A DNA stretch of 64,000 bases from Siphonodentalium dalli (taxonomy: Eukaryota > Mollusca > Scaphopoda > Gadilida > Siphonodentaliidae): the NCBI GenBank assembly GCA_032622095.1, contig CP136064.1, positions 47,932,073-47,996,072 of the forward strand, in the 5' to 3' direction. How positions within the stretch are numbered: the first letter of the stretch is position 1; each line of letters starts with the position of its first letter. The notes beneath the pieces were generated by a model. It saw only the letters and a program-made list of their open reading frames with translations, was not told where the DNA came from and searched no databases. Made by a program: the position numbers and the translations under genes. Shown here one piece after another: positions 11,846-23,299 of the stretch.

Positions 11846-12410
11846 TTCCATAGATTTCGACGAAATTTGATACTTACGGGTACTTGTGTCCGGGAAGTGT
11901 TTTGGACGGATCAAATCATGACCTCGACCTGACCTTGACGTTCAAAATGGTCAATTCAAGGTCAAATCGGGTAAAATGACGGATTTCGACGAAATTTGAT
12001 ACCTAGGGATGCTTTTCTCCGGGGAGTGTTTTGAACGGGTCAAATCGTGGCCCCGGCGTGACCTTCAATATGGTCAAGCAAAGGTCAAATCGGGTAAAAC
12101 GGATGGATTTCGACGAAATTTGATACCTATGAGAACTGTTGTCAGGGGAGTGTTTTGGACGGGTCAAATCGTGACCCCGACCTGACCTTGACCTTCAAAA
12201 TGTTCAATTAAAGGTCAAGTCTGGTAAAACGGACGGATTTCGACGAAATTTGATACCTAGGGATGCTTTTCTCCGGGGAGTGTTTTGGACGGGTCAAATC
12301 ATGACCCCGACCTGACCTTGATTTCAAAATAGTCAATTCAAGGTCAAATCGCGCCTTTCGCCGGAAATCAGATGGGAAACGGTCCGGACGATGTCGGGCC
12401 CATCAGCTAG
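11846..12410 (+). mobile_element. Helitron-like 3' end with internal tandem repeats
   Basis: Four units of about 126 bp each begin GATTTCGACGAAATTTGATA and contain GTTTTGGACGGGTCAAATC and TGACCTTGACC. After the last unit comes an imperfect stem (GGTCCGGAC gat GTCGGGCCC) then ATCAG-CTAG at 12407-12410 followed by T. A stem shortly before CTRR with insertion before T fits Helitron 3' ends. The 5' TC end was not located, so the element limits are uncertain. Confidence 0.45.
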
Positions 12411-12997
12411 TGTAACAAAAAATACAGTTTGAAGAATGTAATGTATAACACGAGAAACGGGAAAACTTGATATATGAAAGTATCCAAATTTCCCAGATGG
12501 AATTTGAAAGCTAGTTTATATTATAATTATATTATAATTTATATTTATGGTTAATAATATGATATTGGTGGCGTTACCATTTCTGACTATGGTTTTCTTG
12601 TATGCCTATAATGCGGAAGGTCGAATTCTCTATACAGCAACAATTTATCATTACGACGACGAGCATGGGGTTTGATAGGAAGTGTATGAGCGAGACGCGC
12701 TGCCATATGAAAAGTGTGTGGGGATTATAGTGTTTTGTCAATTGCTATAATTCATTGCGTTTTGTAACCTTAACCTAACAACTAAACCATATCATTCGAC
12801 GGTCCAGCTAAGCCCGGTGTAGGGAAGCTAGGACTGAGATGAGGAATCTGCCTTTTCTGGACTGCGGTTTACATGGGAGGAGCTGTACATAATATTGATC
12901 GACGTCGTATCTATACTCTGAGAGTGGCGGCTTGGTATTATCATATCACAATTGATTCATTCTCACAGGAGAGTTGTTATAAGCGTGCGTTTGTTCG
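12411..12997. other. Non-coding
   Basis: No gene or clear repeat seen. Confidence 0.5.
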
Positions 12998-14638
12998 CGT
13001 TAATTGAGAGCGGGCTAATAATCATATATAGCCTGCTTGTGATCTGCTGTAGTTAATTGAGAGCGGGTTAATAATCATTATATAGTCCTGCTTGTGGTCT
13101 GCTGTAGTTAATTGAGAGCGGGCTAATAATCATTATATAGTCCTGCTTGTGGTCTGCTGTAGTTAATTTAGAGCGGGCTAATAATCATGATATAGTCCTG
13201 CTTGTGGTCTGCTGTAGTTAATTGAGAGCGGGCAAATAATCATTATATAGTCCTGCCTGTGGTCTGCTGTAGTTAATTGAGAGCGGGCTAATAATCATTA
13301 TATAGTCCTGCTTGTGGTCTGATGTAGTTAATTGAGAGCGCGCTAATAATCATTATATAGTCCTGCTTGTGGTCTGCTGTAGTTAATTGAGAGCGGGCTA
13401 ATAATCATTATATAGTCCTACTTGTGGTCTGCTGTAGTTAATTGAGAGCGGGCTAATCATCATTATATAGTCCTGCTTGTGGTCTGCTGTTGTTAATTGA
13501 GAGCGGGCTAATAATCATTATATAGTCCTGCTTGTGGTCTGCTGTAGTTAATTGAGAGCGGGCTAATAATCATTTAGTCCTGCTTGTGGTCTGCTGTAGT
13601 TAATTGAGAGCGGGCTAATGATCATTATATAGTCCTGCGTGTGGTCTGCTGTAGTTAATTGAGAGCGGGCTAATAATCATAATATAGTCCTGCTTGTGGT
13701 CTGTTGTTGTTAATTGAGAGCGGGCTAATAATCATTATATAGTCCTGCTTGTGGTCTGCTGTAGTTAATTGAGAGCGGGCTAATAATCATTTAGTCCTGC
13801 TTGTGGTCTTTTGTAGTTAATTGAGAGCGGGCTAATAATCATTATATAGTCCTGCTTGTGGTCTGGTGTAGTTAATTGAGAGCGGGCTAATAAACATATA
13901 GTCCTGCTTGTGGTCTTTTGTAGTTAATTGAAAGCGGGCTAATAATCATTATATAGTCCTGCTTGTGGTCTGCTGTAGTTAATTGAGAGCGGGCTAATAA
14001 TCATTATATAATCCTGCTTGTGGTCTGCTGTAGTTAATTGAGAGCGGGCTAATAATCATTATATAGTCCTGCTTGTGGTCTGCTGTAGTTAATTGAGAGC
14101 GGGCTAATAATCATTATATAGTCCTGCTTGTGGTCTGCTGTAGTTAATTGAGAGCGGGCTAATAATCATTATATAGTCCTGCTTGTGGTCTGCTGTAGTT
14201 AATTGAGAGCGGGCTAATAATCATTATATAGTCCTGCTTGTGGTCTGCTTTAGTTAATTGAGAGCGGGCTAATAATCATTATATAGTCCTGCTTGTGGTC
14301 TGCTGTAGTTAATTGAGAGCGGGCTAATAATCATTATATAGTCCTGCTTGTGGTCTGCTGTAGTTAATTGAGAGCGGGCTAATAATCATTATATAGTCCT
14401 GCTTGTGGTCTGCTGTAGTTAATTGAGAGCGGGCTAATAATCATTATATAGTCCTGCCTGTGGTCTGCTGTAGTTAATTGAGAGCGGGCTAATAATCATT
14501 ATATAGTCCTGCTTGTGGTCTGCTTTAGTTAATTGAGAGCGGGCTAATAATCATTATATAGTACTGCTTGTGGTCTGCTGTAGTTAATTGAGAGCGGGCT
14601 AATAATCATTATATAGTCCTGCTTGTGGTCTGCTGTTA
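12998..14638. repeat. 55-bp satellite array, about 30 units
   Basis: Unit landmarks are TAGTTAATTGAGAGCGGGCT, AATAATCATTATATAG and TCCTGCTTGTGGTCTGCTG. Period 55 measured directly (for example 13981 to 14036). Units differ by one or a few bases; several lack the TATA of TTATATAG. Confidence 0.95.
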
Positions 14639-14841
14639 GTCTGATTACATGCTCATCTCATCGAATCAGACAGACACTGAACGACCACAAACGTCTCCTT
14701 AGACCCGATACCGTTGAACAGCCAACGTATGTTAAACCAGGTTTAAACTCACAGGATTAAACCGGAGGCGACGAATCCTAGCTATATGTCTACGAAATAT
14801 GGAAATTGAAGATATGTCGCTAAATACATGACATATCGATA
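14639..14841. other. Non-coding
   Basis: Short spacer between the satellite and the next foldback element; nothing recognised. Confidence 0.4.
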
Positions 14842-15165
14842 TTAAAGGCGGTTTGTACGCTAAATCCGGCAATTTATGGGACCATCTTCTGTTATACTCA
14901 ACAGTATATAAGCAACAAATGAATATTTGAGCCATGTATGAGCGCAAAATATACTCGTGTGCTCCGTGAGCGGTAATTGTTATGAAAATGAGTTTATGCC
15001 TAATGACTAACTTTCATAATAATTACCACGTTGTTTACAACGTTCATATATGGGTGTATTTTGCACTCATCAATGGCTAAAATTCATTCATTGCATAAAT
15101 TATGTTGCAATATAATAGGAGATGGTCCCATAAATCGCCGGATTTAGTGTATAGTACCCCTTTAA
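14842..15165. mobile_element. TTAA-flanked foldback MITE
   Basis: TTAA at 14842-14845 and 15162-15165. Arms GCTAAATCCGGCAATTTATG / CATAAATCGCCGGATTTAG continue inward past GTAATTGTTATGAAA / TTTCATAATAATTAC, so nearly the whole 324 bp folds back. Confidence 0.8.
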
Positions 15166-15607
15166 GCATTTCATTCCGGTCAGTTTCCGGGGATCTAAAT
15201 ATGTCGTTCAATAATCGCATATATACGGAATTTATTAAAGTCAAAGAGCATTGCCACTCTTTTGTGTGGAAAAATGCTATAACATCTGACAACTTGCTAA
15301 ATCTTCTGTTAGTTTCACCGTGGAATATATCTTGTCTGTATAATAGTATTAATATTATTCGTAGTATTACTAGACCTATTTTGGTAACCGGTTTGACAAA
15401 GTGAGAATTTAATGATTTTAATCACGAAGATATCTACATCTAGTACATTCACAAAACATGCAAACCATTACGTAGCTTATTGGTTTTTCTCTACAAAAGG
15501 AATCTTCATTTGCATCAAATGGTTGACTTTAATGTTAAATTATACAATGCAATATATGATATATAACAATGAAGAATAAAGCAATGACATGTATTTCAGC
15601 CAATCGA
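15166..15607. other. Non-coding
   Basis: A 100-aa plus-strand frame (15102-15404) crosses the MITE boundary and has no domain; no gene is called. Confidence 0.45.
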
Positions 15608-16021
15608 TTAACCCTTTCAGTGCCAGGTCCGATTTTTGTATCAACCCATATACCCTGTGCCAATGCATTCTCTTATATATGCGAGTCGACCATAGGTCGC
15701 CTCGCATATATAAGAGAATGCATTGGCCTAACAATTTTTCATCATTTGTTATTATTTTTTACAATTTTGATAATTTTTTCTTGTATTCTTTAACAGACTT
15801 ATTTTGTAGGTTTAGTTCCAGGGAATCTTACGTTTTGCATGGGCATCAAAATTATTACAATGAATACTTGGTGATAGTTTTGAGTTATAATATCCCCCTA
15901 AGGTTTATCCAGTTTGTTTTAAAATTCGCTATAGCATGCTTAAGCATACCCAAAAAAGGGCCGATTTGACAGACCGTAAATTAGGGCCGATGAGATCGGC
16001 CCCTGGCACTGAAAGGGTTAA
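15608..16021 (+). mobile_element. TTAACCCTTTCAGTGCC element with one hairpin, copy 1
   Basis: TTAA at both ends, with terminal inverted repeats TTAACCCTTTCAGTGCCAG and CTGGCACTGAAAGGGTTAA. One 67-bp hairpin module (15660-15726) sits next to the left end. The right half has GATGAGATCGGCCCC. TTAA sites with CCCTTT ends fit the piggyBac superfamily. No transposase. Confidence 0.85.
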
Positions 16022-16056
16022 CACATGAAGTATGTTCATTCAGAGATTAATACACT

Positions 16057-16291
16057 TTAACCCTTTCAATACTAAATGTATTCTCCCACTCAGTTATAAA
16101 AGTATGCATTGGAATAGTCTTATTCTTCTGGATGGATGTTCAGGGAAGCAGGCGACAGATAATACAAGTGCAGAAGGAGTCATATTTGTTGGAGGGAATT
16201 GTTCAGATAATAAGTTAAAGAAACGACCTATTATCTGAACATTTCCTAAGGGAAATACTCGTCAATGAGTATTTAGTACAGAAAGGGTTAA
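16057..16291. mobile_element. TTAACCCTTTC foldback MITE
   Basis: TTAA at 16057-16060 and 16288-16291; ends TTAACCCTTTCAATACTAAA and TTTAGTACAGAAAGGGTTAA. An internal palindrome around GATAATAAG/CTTATTATC surrounds 16205-16238. Related pieces at 912, 1987, 2833, 38372, 43531 and 60370. Confidence 0.8.
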
Positions 16292-16435
16292 ATAGGTCAC
16301 ATTGAATGGCCTATACATCATGCCATCAAACACACCAATGAGCAAGTAATGACATGAAAATACTCAAATACAGGCAGTCGAGTGTGTGTGGAAGCTATCT
16401 TTCTAAATCTAACATACTATCTGGAACAAGAACAA

Positions 16436-16678
16436 TTAACCCTTTCAGAGCTGCGCTTGTGCAGCATTAAAGATCATGTGTCAGCCCATTATCTTATATA
16501 TGCGAGTCTCACATAGAGAGGTATATATAAGAGAATGATTGGCCTACAAGGTCAATGCAAATATTGTTCTATTCTATTATATATGCGAGGTCCCTATGTG
16601 AGACTCGCATATATAAGGCAATGCATTGGCACAGGGTTTTCGCAACATTTCAGGAAGCTCCAGTCATGGAAGGTTTAA
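16436..16678. mobile_element. Double-hairpin element between TTAA sites
   Basis: TTAA at 16436-16439 and 16675-16678; ends TTAACCCTTTCAGAGCTGCG and CCAGTCATGGAAGGTTTAA. Two diverged hairpins at 16486-16546 and 16562-16629 with CTCACATAGAGAG-type loops. Confidence 0.7.
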
Positions 16679-17317
16679 GTGCCCTTTCATGTTCTTCAGA
16701 TATTGACGTCTTGGACATGTAAGTCACACTTACGAAATTGCTTACTTTCGCAGTTCTTGTCACCTAAAACAACGATCCTGTCATGATGGCTCTTACGTTT
16801 TTTTTGGGCAAAATAACTCATCGTTACATGTGCCAAATTAAAAGAATAAGCATTTTCAAAACAGAACTTGGAAAACAGCCCATTTTGAAATATAAGACCA
16901 GTCCAAAATAATTACCACAGTTTGTTATGAATGTCAATATTAGCATGTCTACAAAAGGACCTGGTGACCTGCATTGCTTGATATTTATGAAATAGAAGTC
17001 GGTATTGCGTCGTTCAACATATTGATTATTATGCCACGCCAGGAGCACGAACATCATATCCGATTTGGGTTTCACCACTCAAGTATAGAAACTGAACTTT
17101 ATATTACCTAATCCAGTTTTTAGTGTGTATAAAGTAGGAATATTAGTATTCCATATATTATCGACATGTTTTGATTTGCGGGACGTCAACAAAGCGAGCA
17201 ATCAATATGCTAAATTTGAAGTTCATCCTATGAGTGCTATTACATCATATTCGTCACATCATAATCACCACAACACATGCCATACCACATGGATATAAAT
17301 TTGTGTGGCCGACGAGA
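16679..17317. other. 3' flank of receptor gene 1
   Basis: No AATAAA is visible on the minus strand here, so the polyadenylation site is unknown. An 84-aa minus-strand frame has no domain. Confidence 0.4.
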
Positions 17318-18535
17318 TCATCTAACAAAGAATAGTATAAAAAAAACTATGTTCATGACAACTGTCAATGCTAGAAAGGTCCAGAAACATACAATATCCA
17401 TTGCCATGCCAACGTCCTGCCACGTAGCTGAGTAGTCATCTGGTTCACTTCCTTCGTCTTCGGTGTTATTCTCTTGCCAACTGTTAGCGTCCTCTGCTTT
17501 TCTTTTCTTTCTTCGTTCTATTATCCCCTGAAGACGACCGGGAATTTTCGAATTGTCTTCTTTGTTGAAAACCATAACAATCAAAATGGATATAAAAACG
17601 GTTGCCCCAACAAGGAACATTGTCGCTGATAGATACACAACGAAAATGCTCGTTGTTTTTGATGTCTGCGGCATATTTCCGGATATATAAGTTATATAGA
17701 CAGCAACCGTCAGAAACAGCGATATGCAATAAGAAATTTTCTCTCCGCAGTCTGGCGGTAGCATAAAAACGAAAAAACACAACAACGTGAGAAGGACAGC
17801 TGGTAATATGATAGTTTGAATCTGGAAACCACTCCTTCGTTCAATTGTTATTTCAAACACTGCGAAAAAAATGTCCGCTCCGGGAATATCTGGTCTTCTC
17901 AGGCGGGTGTTTGAACTAATTAAGTCCCATTCGCCATTAGTTCCATAATTTGATGTTCCAACCGTATTCTTCGTCAAATTGAGGCTAACTTCTGTATGCA
18001 TGTAATTCCATGGAAGGAATTCAATTTTACATGATTGTGTATCGAAGGGATAATAAGTGACATCTACAGAGCAGCTAGTATGGAAGAGGTCACCAGGCAT
18101 CCACAGAACAGAGCCCTGGGACGCAACAGTAACCAGTCGGGCAGAATCACCAACATTTTTTATCTTCGATAGCGTATTGGAGTTAACCAGGTCCGGTTTC
18201 CATACCTCAGTCTCTGGAATTTTTATATACTCCAGGTCAGCGTGATCACTTGGCTTCCACGAAAGAGAATCGTCCCGCCATCTTAAAGTTAAGAATCCTG
18301 CGGTTATCATCTTTTCTGTAACCATATCGAACTCGATAATTCCAATCAGGTCGAAATCAACATACAGGTCTACTGCTTTCGTTTGATCTGTGATAGGTCT
18401 AACTCGACTGTCATACCCTGACGCAATGAGCGTAACGTTGACCAAGTTCCTGACGTCCTCACCAGTTGCACCGTCAACGTGCCCGAGTCTAAGAGCAAAT
18501 CCGAGGGTTAGGAAATAAACTGTCACACCCAACAT
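17318..18535 (-). CDS. Cys-loop (nicotinic-type) ligand-gated ion channel subunit 1, single coding exon
   Basis: Pentameric ligand-gated ion channel subunit, plasma membrane, 405 aa from the ATG at 18535. A GTG four codons upstream is in frame but is not a eukaryotic start, and TGA and TAA follow just upstream. Seen: signal peptide about 1-22; extracellular domain with WKPD (W112), Cys loop C155-C169 (13 residues between) containing YYPFD, loop B Trp W176; M1 about 238-258; M2 opening with GEK 264-266 and a Leu at 9'; M3 about 296-322; short intracellular loop about 324-377 rich in basic then acidic residues; M4 about 378-402. The Glu at -1' predicts cation selectivity. Odd: the loop A Tyr is Ser119, the loop D Trp is Phe81, and loop C has no Cys-Cys pair or YxCC motif, so classical acetylcholine binding as a principal subunit is unlikely. 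It is the most divergent of the three paralogues here. Family very sure; ligand unknown. Confidence 0.93.
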   Translation of the reverse strand: MLGVTVYFLTLGFALRLGHVDGATGEDVRNLVNVTLIASGYDSRVRPITDQTKAVDLYVDFDLIGIIEFDMVTEKMITAGFLTLRWRDDSLSWKPSDHADLEYIKIPETEVWKPDLVNSNTLSKIKNVGDSARLVTVASQGSVLWMPGDLFHTSCSVDVTYYPFDTQSCKIEFLPWNYMHTEVSLNLTKNTVGTSNYGTNGEWDLISSNTRLRRPDIPGADIFFAVFEITIERRSGFQIQTIILPAVLLTLLCFFVFMLPPDCGEKISYCISLFLTVAVYITYISGNMPQTSKTTSIFVVYLSATMFLVGATVFISILIVMVFNKEDNSKIPGRLQGIIERRKKRKAEDANSWQENNTEDEGSEPDDYSATWQDVGMAMDIVCFWTFLALTVVMNIVFFILFFVR

Positions 18536-18732
18536 ATTGGAAATCACAAAACTGACTTCCTGTTGTCAAAACGACAATTACTCACAGTGTTCGGACGTTT
18601 GATCATGCGATACCAACGTCAACGTATCTCCGATCATGTACTTAGAATACCGGCTTCGCCCACATAATTATTAAGAGTCAATCTGAGCGATAACACAGTT
18701 GAGGGTGAGCGGCCAGCGGTATGTAATATCCA

Positions 18733-18740
18733 ATTTTATA
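18733..18740 (-). promoter_or_regulatory. Possible TATA box of receptor gene 1
   Basis: Reading the minus strand there is TATAAAAT about 200 bp before the ATG at 18535. A start site about 30 bp downstream would give a 5' leader of about 170 nt. A CAACAG at 18565-18560 could also be a 3' splice site, so the leader may be spliced. Motif only; an AT-rich background makes chance matches common. Confidence 0.25.
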
Positions 18741-18745
18741 GAGAT

Positions 18746-20159
18746 TAACATCGTCATTGTGTGTTCTTGTGGCGTTAACATATTCCCGACAATGCCATTG
18801 AAAAGAACTTAATTTCTTTTAGTTTGAGCACAACTGGCTATCTTAGCCCAATAATATATAAATGAGCACAATATTGTGACTTATTTGTTGTCGTACACAA
18901 CAATTATGACATTACGATTGTGTGTATCGCAAAAAGTGAAAACAAAATGATAAAGTACGTCATATTCCGTGTTTGTCTCATGGTTTGGTCAGTAATGGGT
19001 TCATTATATCAAACAATGTGCTATAAAATGTGCCCGTTATTATCAAAATGAACTAGTTAACGGTTATTTAAAATATTGGCCAATTACATGTAAGTCAGAT
19101 TCATTTTACGATTGTATTTTATAGGCGCAAAATATTGTCCTTAATAATGACAATTGCTCTGGTATCCTTAAAGACATATTATGGACTTGTTCGGGTACGT
19201 GAAACTGATAATTAGCACTCAGGCGCTATGCTAACTGGATGGATGTAGCATTCTACTAACATTGCCCAAAATCTCAAAGAAATCGACCATATAACTCCAT
19301 AGAAAACATCGTCTGAACTACGCTTAATTGTAAATATTTACATCTAGATTCGGGACGCAACAATCGGCGATAAACTAACGCAAATGATATCGCCATCAAT
19401 ATTTATTGCATATAATAATTATATAAGGCTGACGTTTGTATTGTAAATTTGGGTTAATATTCATGAAAATAACAACTTTGAGCAAGATTATCTTCCATTT
19501 CTATTTGATCAACCAACCGGAGTGTTTCACATCACTTTAACCATTTGTCAATTAAAGTATAAGATGTTTTTGCGATTTACTGTCCTATAATATTTTCATA
19601 CGATCGTCAACAGGCCAGTACATGGCTCTAGTCCAAGTTAGATTAAGGATCAGTGTGCACAAATATTTAGTGTGGAATTAGGTATACTTGTTTGGACCAC
19701 ATGAAATTATTTTGTGGGGTCATTTTGCGTTGGGACAATTTATATTTGGCCATCAGTTCCCCATAGATATAGCTACAACATATGATGAATGTTGCATAAA
19801 TGAAATCCAAGGAAATTGCCCCCCTCTCCGACTTTAAAACAGTTGCATGCTGGTCTAGAGTAGATTGTTTGTTCATCATATGTCATCTTAACAGGCTCGC
19901 CTCGTCGTCAAACTCTTAATCGGACGAATGACGCTTCATTATTTATCTGGTATCTAGGGCAATGGTTCACATTAAAGTTAACTATATGTACCTACGTTTT
20001 AGTAAGTGATATATATGAGTTTTGTTAGCATGTTTACATAACTTTTCCCATCAAATCTGTTAATTTTCTAATAACTTGTATAAGAAGAGTTCGGATATTA
20101 ATTTCGGGGTTTGTTTAAACAATATTTATTGTACCCTCAATGAACATACATATCTATAA
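18746..20159. other. Intergenic upstream of receptor gene 1
   Basis: No gene, repeat array or MITE recognised; lower repeat density than the rest of the window. Confidence 0.5.
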
Positions 20160-20350
20160 CTAGCGGATGTACCCGGCGTTGCACGGGAATATTAAAGAGC
20201 AGTTATTGTTATAGTACTAGAAAATAAACGCGATTTCGGGCAGAGTCCAGACCCAGTCAATGTTACCCGGAGGGTCGAAATACATGACCACACAAAATTT
20301 CAATGAATTTCAACTACATATATATCCATGCCAAATTGTGGAAGACTTTA
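20160..20350 (-). mobile_element. Helitron-like 3' terminus
   Basis: Read on the minus strand, CCCGTGCAACGCCGGG (a short stem with a loop) is followed by TACATCCG-CTAG ending at 20160 and then T. Hairpin, about 10 bases, CTAG, T is the Helitron 3' signature. The body extends toward higher coordinates into the GA microsatellite; the 5' end was not found. Confidence 0.5.
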
Positions 20351-20355
20351 AGGAC

Positions 20356-20631
<276 letters not shown>

Positions 20632-22438
20632 ATACAATCGCATTTGTATATTATATAGTTATGACACATTGTGATTAAATGATATGCTTTAAGAATAGAC
20701 GAAGAGGATCTGACAACAAGCGAGTCATCGCTTATGTTGAGTTATCTCCTCAGAAAAGAAGACAGACATGTTGAGTATATATAAGAAGAGCGAAGGAAAA
20801 GATGCCAAGTTGAAGAGGACATGTTGTGAATATAATGATAACAATTAATTACAATATGCATATTAATTATCCATCCCTTAACTAGCACTATTCCTGATTG
20901 GACAAAAGCTATCACGTGATAATCCGGGAAAAGGTCATATTGGAATCCAGAAAGTCATATTGGACTCCCGAATGTCATATTGGACTCGAATAGATACGGT
21001 ACACAACATTGTATAATAAATTAATAACTTTATAATATATAAACTGAGTAATCTCCCGAGGTCAGAATTATTAAGATAGAGGGAGTGTGTGTGTGGCCGG
21101 GTAACAACTTCCGTGTGGTTATGGATGTTTAAAGTCATTATCTGTTATTTTCTATTGAATTTCTTTTCTTTTCGTGTTTAAGTTATTATGATTACTGCAT
21201 AACGAGCTGGTTAACAAAGTAGTCATCTGTGGAAACAACTCGATTTGGTATGAGATATCTTATTTTAGACGACTAAACCCGATCACTCCTGGTTATAAAC
21301 GTTTGTGTTGCTTAAAAGAATTTGTAGTTTTTTTTAAGTAGTATAGAATTAGACCCATTCATGAGTTTAACTGGTCATGAATGTTGTTCCAATTAACATT
21401 AAGATTCATTTCTGATTTGACTGTATCTTGGGCAGGCTAATAGAAAGTTATCTGCACTTTATATGACACCACATGCACACTTGTTGCTTTCTCTCAAATG
21501 AATTTTGATGGAGGTATTTATTAGTTGTTTGGCAAACGAACATTCATGTCAAATCCCATTCTTTTTTATGGTAATTAATTAAGCTACTATCATAACTAGT
21601 CGATAGTAGTAAGACCATTTGGCAACAGAAATGGAAAAACAAACTATCGTATACATCCACAATTGTTTTTGTTTTTTTTTTCGATAGAAAGATATACACA
21701 CAATTATGATACAAAGAGCGGCATGCATTCACTTTGTGGGCATTTCTTTTGTATATACAGTTGCCAGGGGCAACACGGTTATCACGAAAGTTCCGGAATT
21801 CAGTCTTCCGATGGTACGACATGACCGCGAGTATTTATGAGAACTATAACACATGTCAAAGTAGATACGCGGCTTGTATAAAAAAAAACTACTCGAAACG
21901 TCCCCAAAGGCAAACTGCCAAAGATTTCAAGTCAGAAATCGCTTTGTCATTCGCCATTAATTGAATGGCTCGTTTCATAGCTATTAGTATCCAAAACTAC
22001 AACATGACGACTAATAAACAGCCAGTAGATATGACGCCCAGCACGTGGTCATTTCGTCAGGCAAGTGTTAGATGTATAATGTATCAATGGGTGAATAGTC
22101 CATTCAGGCACAACATAATACTCGGGATTTCTCGACTGAGATATATTTTTGTATCGTTTAACGCAGTTGTTTAGCTAATTAAGTTAAAGGACTTTTGGAT
22201 TATAATAAAGGGTCTCAGCATGGGGGCATTGACTATTCTTTTGACGAGGTCATCGGTGCGTTACTCAACTATACGACATACAATAACGCATACCATCCCA
22301 AAAGAGAGGCGCTGCATGATTCGTCGGTTCAGTAGCCGTTTAATTTAGTGGGACTCATCGAAAGTAATGTCTTATTTCAGTAAATTATCATCGTGATGCA
22401 GCAAGTTAGCTATCTTGCATATTGTGACTACATCCTGC
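20632..22438. other. Intergenic
   Basis: No gene or clear repeat. Short frames at 21544-22174 have no recognisable motif. GTCATATTGGA is repeated three times at 20935-20985. Confidence 0.5.
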
Positions 22439-22865
22439 TTAACCCTTTCAGTGTCAGGGGCCGATCTCATCGGCCCTAATTTACGGTCAGTAGAGCCCTA
22501 AAAAAAACTTGGGTATGCTTAAGCATGCTATAGCGAATTTAAAAACAAACTGGATAAAACCTTAGGGGTATGTTATAACTCAAAACTATCACCAAGTATT
22601 CATAGTAATAATTTTGATGCCTATGAAAAACGTAAGATTCCCTGGCACTAAACCTACAAAATAAGTCTGTTCAAGAATATAAGAAAAAATTATTAAAATT
22701 GTAAAAAATTGTCAAAAATAATAACAAATGATGAAAAATTGTTAGGCCAATGCATTTTCTTATATATGCGAGGCGACCTATGGTCGACTCGCATATATAA
22801 GAGAATGGATTGGCACAGGGTATATGGGTTTATACAAAAATCGGACCTGGCACTGAAAGGGTTAA
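22439..22865 (-). mobile_element. TTAACCCTTTCAGTGCC element with one hairpin, copy 2 (inverted)
   Basis: Same element as 15608-16021 in opposite orientation, with its hairpin at 22747-22813 and TTAA at 22439-22442 and 22862-22865. The two copies bracket receptor gene 1 head to head. Confidence 0.85.
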
Positions 22866-23280
22866 TGTCGTGATGACTACTACCGGGTATATAACCCTTC
22901 CATAACTGGCGCTTCCTAAAATGTTGAGAAAAGGCTGTGCCCAAGCATTCTCTTATATATGAGCGTCGCCAATATGAGGTAATGCATTGGCCTAACAATA
23001 TTTACCTTGCTCTTGTAATCCAATGCATTCTCTTATATATGGAGACTCGCATATATAAGTGAATTCACTGGCCAGGATCTTTAATGCTGCATTGGCCTAA
23101 CAATATTTACCTTGATCTTGTAAGCCAGTGCATTTTCTTATATATGCTACATTGGCCTAACAATAGCTACCTTGATCTTGTAAGCCAGTGCATTCTCTTA
23201 TGTATGCGAGGCTCCCTATGGGAGACTCGCGTATATAAGAGTGTTATATATCTGGTGGAGTGGGATCACACTAGTGCTTA
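22866..23280. repeat. Cluster of degenerate hairpin modules
   Basis: Broken copies at 22940-22989, 23021-23072 and 23180-23240, plus a tandem duplication of about 66 bp (ACATTGGCCTAACAATA ... CTTGATCTTGTAAGCCAGTG) at 23085-23200. Confidence 0.65.
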
Positions 23281-23299
23281 GACATCGGAAGGGATTCAC

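Noticed and set aside
12998-14638. CRISPR-like regular array
   Set aside because: Head-to-tail 55-bp units with no unique spacers, in an animal genome; no cas genes.
17484-17780. Second minus-strand frame inside receptor 1
   Set aside because: It is a shadow frame of the receptor coding region, without independent evidence.
18536-18547. GTG start giving receptor 1 four extra residues
   Set aside because: GTG is not a normal eukaryotic start; the ATG at 18535 is followed directly by the signal peptide.
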